64,000 nt of DNA from Candidatus Anammoxibacter sp. (GCA_021777105.1 JAIQZQ010000029.1:164506-228505), one strand, 5' to 3'. Counted from the stretch's first letter, positions 36,653 to 46,294 are shown. Made by a program: numbers and translations. The notes: generated by a model from the sequence alone, not told the origin.

Positions 36653-37807
36653 ATGAAAATATGCAATTTAGCATCCGAATTTGAAGCATTAATGTTAAAA
36701 CTTAAGACAGATGAGACTGTTGATGACGTCAACAAGCTTCTTGAAGCATTTCGTAAAAGCGTACATTATTGCGAGCTGGAAAATGAAGTTATAGGAAAAA
36801 TAAACAAGGCTGTGACGGAATGCCTTGAACTAGAGGAATTTTACCAGATCGTTTGCGATGAGTTGCACAAAATTATTGATTGGGACAGGGTAAGCATCGC
36901 TGTTTTTGAAGAGGAGCTGGGCATAGTCACCGCTTTTGTTCTCACAAAGGGATTTAAAACCAAAATATTCCCTGAGAGGCGCAACTATCCATACAAAGGC
37001 AGTATTCTGGAAAAAATCTTTGAGACAAAAGAGCCGGTTATTATTGACAATACAGCAAAAAACATGCTTGAGACGGACGAGACACACCATAAGGAAGGCA
37101 CTCATTCGCGGATGGCATACCCGCTTAAACTTGACGGCAAGATCGTGGGCAGCATAAATTTCAGCAGCCACAAGTTAAACGCGTTTAGAAAGGATCAATG
37201 CCGATTACTGGGAAAGATTGCGCCGATCCTCTCTATGACGGTTGAAAATTCGCTGGAAAAGGAGATATTAGCCAACATTTCAAACGTGCTTGCTTCAAAA
37301 TTTAAACCAGAGAACCTCTATCAACAGGTTTGCGAAGAGCTTAATAAACTGATTAATTGGGACAGGGTAAGCATAGCAGTCTTTGAAGAGGCCAGCGGCA
37401 TAGTCACGGCGTTTATGCTGACAAAAGGGTACAAGACAAAAAACTTTCGGGAAAAACGCAGCTATGCGTATAAAGGCAGCATACTGGAAAAGATTATAAA
37501 AGATGAGGAGCCTGTTATTATAGAAGATACAAGCAAGAACATACTGGAAACAGATAAGATACATTTCAGCGAGGGCATACGCTCGCGTTTGTCATACCCC
37601 CTGCGCTTTAAGGGCGAAATTATCGGATGCATAAACTTTAGCAGCAAAACGGAAAACAATTTCAGCAAGAAAAACTTTAAAATATTAAGCCTTATCGCCC
37701 CCATACTTTCATTTATGCTTGAAAACACAAAACTATTTTCAAAGGCGTCAAAATTTCAAAAGGATTATAAGGAGCTTACCAAAACAGTGGATAACCCGTG
37801 GTTTTAA
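36653..37807 (+). CDS. Tandem GAF-domain protein
   Basis: 384 aa from ATG 36653 (CAGGAG 8 bp upstream). Two GAF domains, about 60-200 and 220-360, are clearly duplicated: WDRVSIAVFEEELGIVTAFV and WDRVSIAVFEEASGIVTAFM, YPYKGSILEKI and YAYKGSILEKI, SRMAYPLKLDGKIVGSINFS and SRLSYPLRFKGEIIGCINFS, offset about 160 residues. A short helical N-terminus precedes them. No output domain is present, so it should sense a small ligand or signal to a partner, perhaps the nearby response regulators. Confidence 0.85.
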   Translation: MKICNLASEFEALMLKLKTDETVDDVNKLLEAFRKSVHYCELENEVIGKINKAVTECLELEEFYQIVCDELHKIIDWDRVSIAVFEEELGIVTAFVLTKGFKTKIFPERRNYPYKGSILEKIFETKEPVIIDNTAKNMLETDETHHKEGTHSRMAYPLKLDGKIVGSINFSSHKLNAFRKDQCRLLGKIAPILSMTVENSLEKEILANISNVLASKFKPENLYQQVCEELNKLINWDRVSIAVFEEASGIVTAFMLTKGYKTKNFREKRSYAYKGSILEKIIKDEEPVIIEDTSKNILETDKIHFSEGIRSRLSYPLRFKGEIIGCINFSSKTENNFSKKNFKILSLIAPILSFMLENTKLFSKASKFQKDYKELTKTVDNPWF

Positions 37808-37836
37808 ATTGGAGCTGAGCGAGCGCGGTCAAATGT

Positions 37837-38520
37837 TTATTTTGAACCGCCGCTCGCTTCCCACTTCTCTATAATCTTTTTTACCTCGGCAATAACGCTT
37901 TTTGGACTCCATATAGTAGTAGGGAACACCCTTTTGATTACGCCTTTCTCATCCATAACCATTGTTTCAAGGGTATGCGCTATTTGGCCGGGCCCCTCCT
38001 CTTTAAAATACACACGAAAATGATCCAATGCGGTCTCTACATCCTTTTTCTTTCCGGTTATGTATATTAAATTGTCAAAATCCACCATATAATTTTCGCC
38101 GTATTTTTTTAGAACTTCAGGCGTATCGTATTCGGGATCAAAAGTCATTATCGCGAAAAACACCTTATCTTTATACTCCTTGTTAAGCCCCTCCTGTACT
38201 TTTACAACCTTTTGCATTATAAGCGGGCACATTTCAGGCAACGGACAACGTGTGAAAAGAAAAGACATAACCAGCGGCTTGCCTATCAGACTGTCAAGCA
38301 CGATTGGTTCGTTATTTTGATTAAACAACTCCAATGGTTTTGAATCGCCTTTAATGTCGGACAATTCAAGCTCTTTTGCCTGTTTTTCCACAACCTTATC
38401 TTTGTCCTTTGGCTCTTCCGCAAAAACGAGACCGCATTTTGGGAAAAAGCTTAACCCCGCAGTCCCATCATAACCGCAAACAAGAGCCGTTAACATTACG
38501 AACACAAAAAATACTTTCAT
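37837..38520 (-). CDS. Sco1/SenC-family thioredoxin-like protein
   Basis: 227 aa with an N-terminal signal (FFVFVMLTALVCG). Thioredoxin fold of the Sco type: PLVMSFLFTRCPLPEMCPLI carries C92 and C98, a C-x5-C spacing rather than the usual C-x3-C, and H182 (GQIAHTLETMVMD) completes the copper site. Sco proteins deliver copper to cytochrome oxidase CuA or act as periplasmic thiol reductants. The ERVFP-like end is standard. No oxidase genes are adjacent. ATG is preceded by AAAAGGAGGGG. Confidence 0.85.
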   Translation of the reverse strand: MKVFFVFVMLTALVCGYDGTAGLSFFPKCGLVFAEEPKDKDKVVEKQAKELELSDIKGDSKPLELFNQNNEPIVLDSLIGKPLVMSFLFTRCPLPEMCPLIMQKVVKVQEGLNKEYKDKVFFAIMTFDPEYDTPEVLKKYGENYMVDFDNLIYITGKKKDVETALDHFRVYFKEEGPGQIAHTLETMVMDEKGVIKRVFPTTIWSPKSVIAEVKKIIEKWEASGGSK

Positions 38521-38888
38521 GATTTTCCCCTCCTTTTAAACTCTAAACCGTAAAAATATTAATAAACAAATTTTATTAAACAATACATCATAAACATGCG
38601 CCCCGCGCCGGTGAGCCGCCGCTATTTTATCTGACAATCAGAGCATTAAGCAATATTTTAAATTTTTTCCGGCAATATTACAAAGGCTATTTACAAACCC
38701 GCGTCTAACTGAAACAGATAAAAAAAACAGATGCAAAAGCCCTAGTCAAATGATATATTACGATCCCAATTTTTGCGCTCTCTATGCAATAAACATGGCA
38801 GTAATAATATGATTTATATTGCGATATTGTGTTTAAGCAAGCGCTGATACTCTTCCATTTTTAATTTTCACACGAAAGGGCGCAAGAT
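38521..38888. other. Intergenic region, no feature seen
   Basis: Divergent promoter region between the Sco-like gene and the response regulator. A/T-rich; no repeat or operator stood out. Confidence 0.4.
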
Positions 38889-39335
38889 TTGCCTACAGTA
38901 AAAGAAGACGCCACGATTTTATTGGTGGAAGACGACCATGGCCATGCGCGCCTGATTGAAAAAAATTTGCGCCGACATAGTGTTTCAAACAATATAGTCA
39001 TATTAAATAATGGAAAAGATGCGGAAGACTTTATATTTAAAAAAGGCGAATACGAAGGCGTAAACCGACCGGAAAACCTTATCGTTTTCCTTGACCTAAA
39101 CCTGCCGGTAGTAAACGGTTACGACGTCCTGAAAAAAATCAAAAACAACGAGGCAACCAAAAACATGCCGGTAATAATATTGACCTCCCTATTAGACCCG
39201 CATGAAGTGGCAAGATGTTATGAGTTGGGGTGCAACGCCCTTATAGCAAAACCTGTGGAGCCTGAAGAATTTGCCGACGCTATTAAAAAACTGGGTCAGT
39301 TTTTGTCAATTGTCAAAGTTTCAGGCGACGAATAA
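38889..39335 (+). CDS. Single-domain response regulator (REC)
   Basis: 148 aa from TTG 38889 (GAAAGGGCGCAAG upstream). Complete receiver domain: acidic pair in LLVEDDHGHA (D15/D16), phosphorylation Asp D69 (FLDLNLPVVNGYD), T99 (ILTS) and K121 (AKPVEP). No output domain. The loop at 50-62 is long, as in phytochrome-linked Rcp1-like regulators. It probably relays phosphate or controls a partner protein by binding. Confidence 0.88.
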   Translation: MPTVKEDATILLVEDDHGHARLIEKNLRRHSVSNNIVILNNGKDAEDFIFKKGEYEGVNRPENLIVFLDLNLPVVNGYDVLKKIKNNEATKNMPVIILTSLLDPHEVARCYELGCNALIAKPVEPEEFADAIKKLGQFLSIVKVSGDE

Positions 39336-39465
39336 ACAGAGCTGTATACCTTCCGGTAATTGTAAACGAAAAGATAAATCATTAAGCGACGGCCTGCAAG
39401 ACTGCGCAGGCGTTTAACTTTTCAGCTTTCGCCTTTTTACTTCTCTTTCCGGCGCCGGGCATTAA

Positions 39466-40278
39466 CTAATTTGATTCCGGCACCAGTTCCAGCGTGGCTT
39501 TTTCCAGCGAATCAAAAATCCTGAACTTTTGCCCATTGTCGTTAATCTCTTTTGTAGGTCCGTTTTTAAAAACACCACGGTCGACAATGCCGAAACGTTG
39601 AGCTATTTTCTGCACGGAACTTTTCATTCCGCACAAGGCCACCTGTTTTACATACGGAATCTGAATAGTGGCGCCTAATGTGCCGAAAAAAGCGGAGTTT
39701 ACGGCAGAGTAAAGCGATAGATCAAGAAGCAGATAGAAATCGGCATTCTCATTTTCAGCGCTTTTGCTTGTTGAAAAATCAACTATCTTCTCAGACATAG
39801 CCTCTATCCCTGCGCCTTCCGGCGGGCGGATAATAACCAGATGTCCGTTAAAAATCGAGAATAAATCATCAGTGTTTCCCATATTTTCCTCCATTTTAAA
39901 AAAGGTTACGGTAACTTTATTTCCTTTTTCATTAAAATCCATTGACGAAGCTATGTCTCTAACCGACCACAGCCCACGCCCGTTCAAGGCTTGCAACGAC
40001 GGGCATTTATCAGGTATTTCAGGCGAGAAGCCCTCACCCTCATCCTCTATCGACGCTATGAGTTTATCGCCTTTTATATCGGACTCAACCCAGATGCTTT
40101 TTGCCGCATCCTTTTTATTGCCATGCTCAAATGCGTTATCCAGCAGCTCAATCATTACATATTCGGCCATATCTCGTTTTACCGAAGACGAGTAAAACTG
40201 CTTAAGAACATCATTCTTAAATTTTTTAACAAAATCATCAATTGCGGCTCTGCTGCTTGCAACCTTGCTTATTTTCAT
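39466..40278 (-). CDS. RsbW-like HATPase fused to a STAS-like domain
   Basis: 270 aa. Residues 1-130 are a serine-kinase type HATPase_c: N box IELLDNAFEHGN (N48), G1 box EDEGEGF (D79) and G2 box NGRGLW. Residues about 140-265 have the alternating strand-helix pattern of STAS domains (GHLVIIRPPEG, DFYLLLDLSLYSAVNSAFFG). Kinase and antagonist folds in one chain are unusual for partner switching. It follows the REC-PP2C gene by 46 bp on the same strand, so they likely form one switch. Confidence 0.75.
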   Translation of the reverse strand: MKISKVASSRAAIDDFVKKFKNDVLKQFYSSSVKRDMAEYVMIELLDNAFEHGNKKDAAKSIWVESDIKGDKLIASIEDEGEGFSPEIPDKCPSLQALNGRGLWSVRDIASSMDFNEKGNKVTVTFFKMEENMGNTDDLFSIFNGHLVIIRPPEGAGIEAMSEKIVDFSTSKSAENENADFYLLLDLSLYSAVNSAFFGTLGATIQIPYVKQVALCGMKSSVQKIAQRFGIVDRGVFKNGPTKEINDNGQKFRIFDSLEKATLELVPESN

Positions 40279-40324
40279 TTTTTTTATAATCTAATTTATC
40301 AGATTTCTCCACAATAAACAACAT

Positions 40325-41485
40325 TCACTCTTTTTCAAAAACGCAAATGGTTATATCATCATCAAAAGCGGCGTTTCCCGCAAACTCTTCAAGGCCGGAA
40401 ACAATATTCTTTACCAGCTCGTCAACAGGAGAGTTTAGATTATCCTTAATCGCGGCCATGAAACGCTCTTCGCCGTAAGGATCTCCGTTTGAGTTGGTTG
40501 CTTCCGTAATGCCGTCGGTGTAAAGTATAAGTTTATCGCCTTTTGCAAGGTCGCCGGTCACGTCCTGATATTGAGATGCCGCGTCCTGGCCCAGAGGCCG
40601 GTTGTCAATCTCAATTTCACGAATTTCATTGCCGTTAACAACTATGGCGTATGGTTGCGCGGCATTTGATATTATAAAACCATTCCTGTTTAAGATTAAA
40701 TATGACGCTGCCACAAAATGCCCTTTAGGCATTATTTCGTAAATATCGGAATTCAACATTTCAATAAATTCGCTTGCATGATGCAAGGGCGAACGCAAAT
40801 GGTCGACAATGCTTAAAATCCGCATGGAAATAAGAGCGGCTGAAATCCCATGCCCGCATACGTCCGCAAAAAATATGCCCGCCGCATTCTTGTCAATATG
40901 TTTAGGGTAGTAAAAGTCGCCGGATATAGTCTTTGGAGCTTTATTAAAAATAGCCGTTTTATAGCCGATATCCTCAAAAACCCTTTTTGTCTCATCCTCA
41001 TTGGTTAAGAAACGCCTCTGCATAGCTGAGCCGAGCCGCAAATCGGCTTGTAGAGTGCCCAAAAGCTCTTCAATCTGCTTGCGGTTGTCCCGCTCCTGAT
41101 CTTGCAACGACTTTTTTTCAAGGCACGCTCCAATTCGCGCATTAAGCAGGGTGCGGTTAATCGGCCTCGGCAGGTAATCGGCCGCGCCCATCTCTATGCA
41201 CTTTATCGTGCTGTCCATCTCATCCAACGACGAAATGATAATAACCGGAATGTCACGCAACAAACTATCGTTCTTTAAATATTCAAGAACCTCATAACCG
41301 TCCATTTCAGGCATCATAATGTCAAGCAGTATAAGGTCGGCGCGCTGCACTTTCAACATATCAATCGCCACGCGTCCGTTTTCAGCGCTTAGGGTTTTAT
41401 GACCAAGGTGGTTTATAACATCCTTAAGTATGGTCTGGTTAATTTCGTTGTCATCAACTATAAGTATGGTTGAATCGTCTTGCAT
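40325..41485 (-). CDS. REC-SpoIIE (PP2C) phosphatase response regulator
   Basis: 386 aa. Receiver 1-122 with D11/D12 and phospho-acceptor D55 (LILLDIMMPEMDGYE), a coiled-coil linker (about 125-165), then a SpoIIE/RsbU phosphatase with metal sites GDFYYP, FFADVCGHG, YTDGITEATN and AFDDDITICV. Phosphorylation of the receiver should control dephosphorylation of a STAS protein. Candidate partners are the HATPase-STAS protein encoded 46 bp downstream and the STAS-PilZ protein at 13766-14533. Confidence 0.9.
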   Translation of the reverse strand: MQDDSTILIVDDNEINQTILKDVINHLGHKTLSAENGRVAIDMLKVQRADLILLDIMMPEMDGYEVLEYLKNDSLLRDIPVIIISSLDEMDSTIKCIEMGAADYLPRPINRTLLNARIGACLEKKSLQDQERDNRKQIEELLGTLQADLRLGSAMQRRFLTNEDETKRVFEDIGYKTAIFNKAPKTISGDFYYPKHIDKNAAGIFFADVCGHGISAALISMRILSIVDHLRSPLHHASEFIEMLNSDIYEIMPKGHFVAASYLILNRNGFIISNAAQPYAIVVNGNEIREIEIDNRPLGQDAASQYQDVTGDLAKGDKLILYTDGITEATNSNGDPYGEERFMAAIKDNLNSPVDELVKNIVSGLEEFAGNAAFDDDITICVFEKE

Positions 41486-41662
41486 AGTTGTAATGTATCA
41501 AAAAAACAAAATTATAGAGCCGCGGCAACAGGTTGCGTCCTATTAATAAGAAAATGGGGAATTAAAGCGGAAATATGGCTAAACGGGAAGATGGGGAAAT
41601 TCGTCAATATCCCGGGCGTAAATTATTTAACCCAGGTTTGAGCTGGAACTGTTTTGAATGAT

Positions 41663-42109
41663 TTATTCCTTCATAAACCTTTCAATGGCTTTTTCAACTT
41701 CATCAATATAAACATCCGTATCTTTGCAGTAACCGTTTGGCCTTAAATTCGGAACAGCAAAGACGGCTTTTGGAATTGCCGCCATAATGCCTACCCTAAG
41801 CTCCTTTTCACAAGCTATGGCAACAACGCCCTGAACGCTGTCAGCCTTTACTTTTTCAAGGGCGACCCTTCCGCCGCTGGCAACAGCGATGCTTACTCCA
41901 TACTTTTCAGACAACTCCATAAGATTTTTGACCTTGCACTTGCCGCAACGTTTGCACTCATTTAAATCATTCTTAATATTCTGCTTACATGTGGTGTTTT
42001 GTAAACAATGCGGAAAAAGGATTAGAATCCCTTCCGGAGGGCACTTTTTCTTTTTAAGTTTAACCATTAAGTTGTTTAGAGAAACAACCTGTTTGTCAAT
42101 TATTTTCAT
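41663..42109 (-). CDS. DUF116 Cys-rich protein
   Basis: 148 aa with the DUF116 pattern: LILFPHCLQNTTCKQNI, CKRCGKCKVKNLMEL, AVASGGRVALEKVK, VVAIACEKELRVGI, and a final NGYCKDTDVYID. The conserved Cys suggest an Fe-S or zinc site. Function unknown. It is the last gene of the def-fmt operon (36 bp behind fmt), an association recorded in several lineages. Confidence 0.85.
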   Translation of the reverse strand: MKIIDKQVVSLNNLMVKLKKKKCPPEGILILFPHCLQNTTCKQNIKNDLNECKRCGKCKVKNLMELSEKYGVSIAVASGGRVALEKVKADSVQGVVAIACEKELRVGIMAAIPKAVFAVPNLRPNGYCKDTDVYIDEVEKAIERFMKE

Positions 42110-42145
42110 TTTCTTATTTGCCTGATTCTAATTTATTCACATTTA

Positions 42146-43108
42146 TTAAAGACTAAAACAATCGCCCGCTTTAACGCCATGGCCGTTGGCATAATCCCTG
42201 GCTTCCATAACCCGTTTGCCTTCCGGTTGCAACATTGAAAGCCGGATAGCCCCGTTTTTCGTTGAAACCAGCATGCCGTCGCCCCCTATTTTGATTATCT
42301 CTCCATGCGGTTTGCCGCAATTAGATTCGCATTCAGCATCAATAAGGCTCTTTTTTACAATAATACGTTTTTTTTCGTCAGAGCCGCTTTTCTTAAAAAA
42401 AGAGTGCGCGCACGGCCAAGGCATCAATCCCCTGACCATATTATGTATCTCTTCCTTGCCGGCATTCCAGTCTATAAGCCCCTCTTTTTTCTCAAGCTTA
42501 TCGGCAAAGGTAACCAAGCTTTCATCCTGAGGTGTATATTTTACAGAATTGCTTTCAAAAGAATCAACAACTTTTAATAAAGGCTCCACAGCCAGGCCGG
42601 CAAGCCTGGCTTCAAGCTCTTCCGCGTCTTCATCATTATCTATAGCTATCGGACACTGTTCAATTATATCTCCGGCGTCCATAACCGCAACCATTTTCAT
42701 TACAGTAACGCCGGTTTCCTTCTCCCCATTTATTATCGCCCTATTTATCGGAGCCGCGCCCCTATATTTAGGCAAAAGAGAAGTATGAATGTTTATGCAA
42801 TCCAGAGAGGGTATAGACAAAACGCGTTTTGACAAAATCTGGCCAAACGCAGCAGTCACAATCAATGACGGCGCCAACTTTTCCAACGCAGTCAACACGC
42901 CCTCATCTTTGTTTATTCTTTCCGGTTGAAAGATATTCAACCCATTTTCAAGCGCCGTTTTTTTTACCGGCGATTCAGTTAGCTTTTTGCCCCTGCCTTT
43001 TGGCCTGTCAGGTTGCGTAACCACGGCAACCACCTTGTGGCCGGATTTGATAAGCGCTTGTAAACACGGAACGGCGAAACTCGGCGTCCCCATAAAAATA
43101 AGTTCCAT
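42146..43108 (-). CDS. fmt: Methionyl-tRNA formyltransferase
   Basis: 320 aa. N-terminal Rossmann formyltransferase: IFMGTPSFAVPCLQALI, TQPDRPKGRGKKL (tRNA-binding loop), catalytic N106, H108 and D144 in INIHTSLLPKYRGAAPI and VMDAGDI. The C-terminal OB-fold (GLIDWNAGKEEIHNMVRGLM onward) binds the acceptor stem. It formylates initiator Met-tRNA. It starts 6 bp after def on the same strand, the classic def-fmt pair. Confidence 0.97.
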   Translation of the reverse strand: MELIFMGTPSFAVPCLQALIKSGHKVVAVVTQPDRPKGRGKKLTESPVKKTALENGLNIFQPERINKDEGVLTALEKLAPSLIVTAAFGQILSKRVLSIPSLDCINIHTSLLPKYRGAAPINRAIINGEKETGVTVMKMVAVMDAGDIIEQCPIAIDNDEDAEELEARLAGLAVEPLLKVVDSFESNSVKYTPQDESLVTFADKLEKKEGLIDWNAGKEEIHNMVRGLMPWPCAHSFFKKSGSDEKKRIIVKKSLIDAECESNCGKPHGEIIKIGGDGMLVSTKNGAIRLSMLQPEGKRVMEARDYANGHGVKAGDCFSL

Positions 43109-43114
43109 ATTTTT

Positions 43115-43624
43115 TTACGAAGCTCTAACTTTCCTATATCTTTGCTCAAGCTCCTTAAGCTTCTGAGCGTTGGACAGCCCAGAGGCCGACGTCATCTTGT
43201 CTATAAACAGTTTGCCGTTAAGGTGATCGATCTCATGCTGAAAAACCCTGGACAAAAGCCCGCCGGCCGTTATCTTAAGCTGTTCGCCCTTAAGGTTGTA
43301 TGCGACAACCTCAACCTCATCGGCTCTTGATATCTTGCCGGTAATCCCCGGAAAACTCAAACACCCCTCATCGCTCAACAAAATCCCCTCATCCTCAACT
43401 ATAACAGGATTAATAAACACCCGTTCGCCCTCTTTGTCGCCTGACGCGTCAATTACTATCAGGCTTTTAGACCACCCTACCTGAGGGCCCGCAAGGCCCA
43501 CGCCTTCCATTTTATACATCAACTTCAGCATATCCTCGGCGTTTTTGCGCACAGTATCGTCAATCTCCTCAATCGGAGAGGTTTTTTGCCTTAAGATTTC
43601 GTCAGGGTATATTATAATATTCAT
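43115..43624 (-). CDS. def: Peptide deformylase
   Basis: 169 aa. Motif 1 GVGLAGPQVG (with Gly where GVGLAAPQ is usual), motif 2 EGCLSFPG (C88), motif 3 QHEIDHLNGKLF (H130, E131, H134) bind the catalytic metal. Removes the formyl group from nascent proteins. First gene of the def-fmt-DUF116 unit and divergent from rpsT. Confidence 0.97.
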   Translation of the reverse strand: MNIIIYPDEILRQKTSPIEEIDDTVRKNAEDMLKLMYKMEGVGLAGPQVGWSKSLIVIDASGDKEGERVFINPVIVEDEGILLSDEGCLSFPGITGKISRADEVEVVAYNLKGEQLKITAGGLLSRVFQHEIDHLNGKLFIDKMTSASGLSNAQKLKELEQRYRKVRAS

Positions 43625-43820
43625 TTTAATGCTTACAATTCTTAATACAGCTTACAATGTAACTTAAAACCTTTTACACACAGTTGTTTAAAGTATAGCA
43701 TAATGACCGGCAGCATTCAAGTTACTTTGAAATACTTGCAATTCGGATTGAATTATGATAACATTCTCAGTTTATAATTAAATTTGGAACATTTTTATTT
43801 ATGTATTGAGGAGAAACTTT

Positions 43821-44093
43821 ATGCCAAATTCACCTTCAGAGAAGAAAAGCATGAGGCAAAACGCCGTGCGCAAATTGCAAAACAAAACCAGAATGTCAGC
43901 CCTGAAAACGCAAAACAAAAAGCTTTTGGCCGCAATTGAGGAAAAAAATGTTGAGTTAATCGACAAACACCTCCCTTTAACCGTAAAACTTATAGACAAA
44001 ACCGCTGCTAAAGGCATTTTCAAGAAAAACAACGCCTCTCGCAGAAAATCAAGTCTTATGAAAAAGGCGAACGCAGCTAAAGCCGGCAAATAA
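43821..44093 (+). CDS. rpsT: 30S ribosomal protein S20
   Basis: 90 aa from ATG 43821 (GAGGAG 7 bp upstream). Very basic helical protein, typical S20: SEKKSMRQNAVRKLQNKTRM, then KLIDKTAAKGIFKKNNASRR and a Lys/Ala-rich end. Binds 16S rRNA early in 30S assembly. Single gene, divergent from def. Confidence 0.95.
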   Translation: MPNSPSEKKSMRQNAVRKLQNKTRMSALKTQNKKLLAAIEEKNVELIDKHLPLTVKLIDKTAAKGIFKKNNASRRKSSLMKKANAAKAGK

Positions 44094-44212
44094 ACAGTTT
44101 TCCGCCGGCCTCGCATTCTCAAAAACATACTAACACTTTTCCCATATTTCTCTCGCCGGGGCATTAGGCGGTGTGCTATAAGTTATTGCGGCATACCGCT
44201 TTCAGTTATAAC

Positions 44213-45142
44213 ATGGTCACTGTTTTTTATGACGACATCTTTTTGAAACACAACACAGGCGTAAACCATCCTGAAAACTCGTTTCGGCTAACAAACACAC
44301 TTGAGCATCTCAAAACAGCTGAAATACGCGACAAAATCAACTTTGAAAAACCCGTAGCCGCCACCTTTAAGGATATAACCACCGTTCATTATCAAAAGTA
44401 TGTTGAAGGAGTCAAGCAGATTTCTGAAAACGGCGGCGGCATGATAGACGCCGACACAAGGGCATCGGGTATGTCATACGAAGCCGCGCTTTTTGCCGCC
44501 GGAGCAGGCATCTCGGCAACAGACGCCGTTATGGAAGGGCGTTGCAAAAGCGCGTTTTGCCTTGTCCGCCCGCCGGGACATCACGCAGTTGTTGCCCAGG
44601 GTATGGGATTTTGCTTATTTAACAACGTAGCAATCGCCGCAAGATATCTGCAATCAAAATATAATATTAATAAAGTATTAATCATCGACTGGGACGTGCA
44701 TCACGGAAACGGAACCGAAGAAATATTTTATGATGACGACTCCGTTCTCTACTTCTCAATGCATAGAACCCCGTTTTACCCCGGCACGGGCCTTGCGGAT
44801 GACACAGGAGATGGAAAGGGAGATGGATATACCGTAAATATCCCGCTAAGATACGGCATAATGTCGGAAGAATATTTGAACTTGTTTGCAGAGTTTATGA
44901 CCGGCAAAGCAAAAGAGTTTGAGCCTGAATTTATCATTATCTCTGCCGGCTTTGACGCTTATGTAAACGACCCAATCGGAGGATTGAGCCTGAATTTTGA
45001 AGATTTTGAGACATTAACGGCAATTACAGCCAAATTTGCCGAAGAAACATGCCAAAGCCGCATTGTCTCATGCCTTGAAGGCGGCTACAACCTGACTGAT
45101 TTGCCTAAATGCATTGAAAGCCACTTGAAAGCAATGCCATAA
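44213..45142 (+). CDS. Histone-deacetylase-family hydrolase (AcuC/APAH-like)
   Basis: 309 aa from ATG 44213; a GTG at 44171 would add 14 residues without better support. The class I/II HDAC-like site is complete: PPGHHAVVAQGMGFCLFNNV (the His pair), IDWDVHHGNGTEEIF (zinc ligands Asp and His) and SAGFDAYVNDP (third ligand). Bacterial members deacetylate polyamines, acetylated proteins or small amides. Neighbours (rpsT, ubiE) do not point to a substrate. Confidence 0.9.
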   Translation: MVTVFYDDIFLKHNTGVNHPENSFRLTNTLEHLKTAEIRDKINFEKPVAATFKDITTVHYQKYVEGVKQISENGGGMIDADTRASGMSYEAALFAAGAGISATDAVMEGRCKSAFCLVRPPGHHAVVAQGMGFCLFNNVAIAARYLQSKYNINKVLIIDWDVHHGNGTEEIFYDDDSVLYFSMHRTPFYPGTGLADDTGDGKGDGYTVNIPLRYGIMSEEYLNLFAEFMTGKAKEFEPEFIIISAGFDAYVNDPIGGLSLNFEDFETLTAITAKFAEETCQSRIVSCLEGGYNLTDLPKCIESHLKAMP

Positions 45143-45275
45143 CTCATTTATTGAATTAACTTTAAAATCAAAAGCCCACTCTAATAAGAGTAGATTTAAG
45201 GGTGTAGTGTATATATAAGCGTGTCAAAACGCTGAATAATTACCAGAATTTAACATTTTTATATAAAGATTTTCA

Positions 45276-46022
45276 ATGCAGACTGAAAACGCTCAACAAC
45301 AGGAACTATTAAAAAAAGATTCCAAAAATATACAAAACATGTTCTCCTCAATCGCAAGGTTTTACGACTTCTTAAACCATCTTTTGAGCCTGAACCTTGA
45401 TCAAAGCTGGCGCCGGTTTGCCGTAAGCGTGAGCGTAAATGACGCGCCAAACAACGCCAAAGCGCTTGACGTGTGCACAGGCACAAGCGACCTTGCAATT
45501 GCCTACTCAAAAGAGCTAAACAAAGACGGCCTGGTTTTCGGCAGCGATTTCTGCCACGAAATGCTTAGATACGGCAATATCAAACTACGTAAGTTAGGCC
45601 TTAACAACAAGATACGCCTCATGGAGTCCGACACTTTAAACCTCCCATTTCAGGACAACAAGTTTAACATATCGTCAGTAGGCTTCGGCATTAGAAACGT
45701 CTCAAACCTTGAAAAAGGCATAACCGAAATGCAGCGGGTTATCGTCCCGGGCGGAAAAGTTGTAATACTAGAGTTTTCACAACCCACAAACCCACTATTT
45801 AGAAGCCTGTACTTTTTCTATTTTAAGAAGATATTGCCCATAATAGGCAACATACTCTCAAAAAGCAAAGACAACGCCTATACATACCTCCGCAATTCAG
45901 TGCTCTCGTTCCCGGATAGGCAGAAACTAAAAGAGATAATGGAAAGTTGCGGCCTGACCGACGTCAAAATCTACCCCCGCACCTTCGGCATAGTCACAAT
46001 ACACGTAGGCACAAAAAAATGA
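45276..46022 (+). CDS. ubiE: Demethylmenaquinone/ubiquinone C-methyltransferase
   Basis: 248 aa. UbiE/MenG family: FSSIARFYDFLNHLLSLNLD opening, SAM-binding ALDVCTGTSDLAIAYSK, NISSVGFGIRNVSNLEKGI and the C-terminal AYTYLRNSVLSFPDRQKLKE signature. It methylates the quinone ring in the last steps of menaquinone (or ubiquinone) synthesis; in an anaerobe-like genome menG is more likely. Last chromosomal protein gene before the integrated element. Confidence 0.92.
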   Translation: MQTENAQQQELLKKDSKNIQNMFSSIARFYDFLNHLLSLNLDQSWRRFAVSVSVNDAPNNAKALDVCTGTSDLAIAYSKELNKDGLVFGSDFCHEMLRYGNIKLRKLGLNNKIRLMESDTLNLPFQDNKFNISSVGFGIRNVSNLEKGITEMQRVIVPGGKVVILEFSQPTNPLFRSLYFFYFKKILPIIGNILSKSKDNAYTYLRNSVLSFPDRQKLKEIMESCGLTDVKIYPRTFGIVTIHVGTKK

Positions 46023-46186
46023 GCCGTATAAGGAAAAATACAAAAACGTATTAACCACTTAGCAGCCGCTGACATATTTCAGCAATAACAGCCCTTGACA
46101 AAACAGGGAAAAAAGTTTATTTTATACATTTCATGCAATTTGCGCGTCCCCAAAAGACGCCACCCACGCAACAATATCACGGTTAA

Positions 46187-46260
46187 TGGGGTATAGTGTA
46201 ATGGTAGCACAAATGATTCTGGTTCATTTTGTCCGGGTTCAAATCCTGGTACCCCAGCCA
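46187..46260 (+). tRNA. tRNA-Gln (anticodon CTG)
   Basis: 74 nt including an encoded CCA (46258-46260). Acceptor TGGGGTA/TACCCCA with discriminator G, D arm GTGTAATGGTAGCAC, anticodon stem AATGA/TCATT with loop TTCTGGT (anticodon CTG, Gln CAG), T arm CCGGGTTCAAATCCTGG. No variable-loop insertion. Its 3' half is duplicated at 61521-61567, marking it as the attachment site of the downstream element. Confidence 0.95.
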
Positions 46261-46288
46261 TTTACCACATAACGACTTACGACTTTTT
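46214..46288 (+). repeat. attL direct repeat (tRNA 3' half)
   Basis: 46214-46272 is identical to 61521-61579 (59 bp), and the match continues to about 46288 with two mismatches. It spans the tRNA anticodon loop to 28 bp past the CCA. Confidence 0.92.
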
Positions 46289-46294
46289 AGAACC

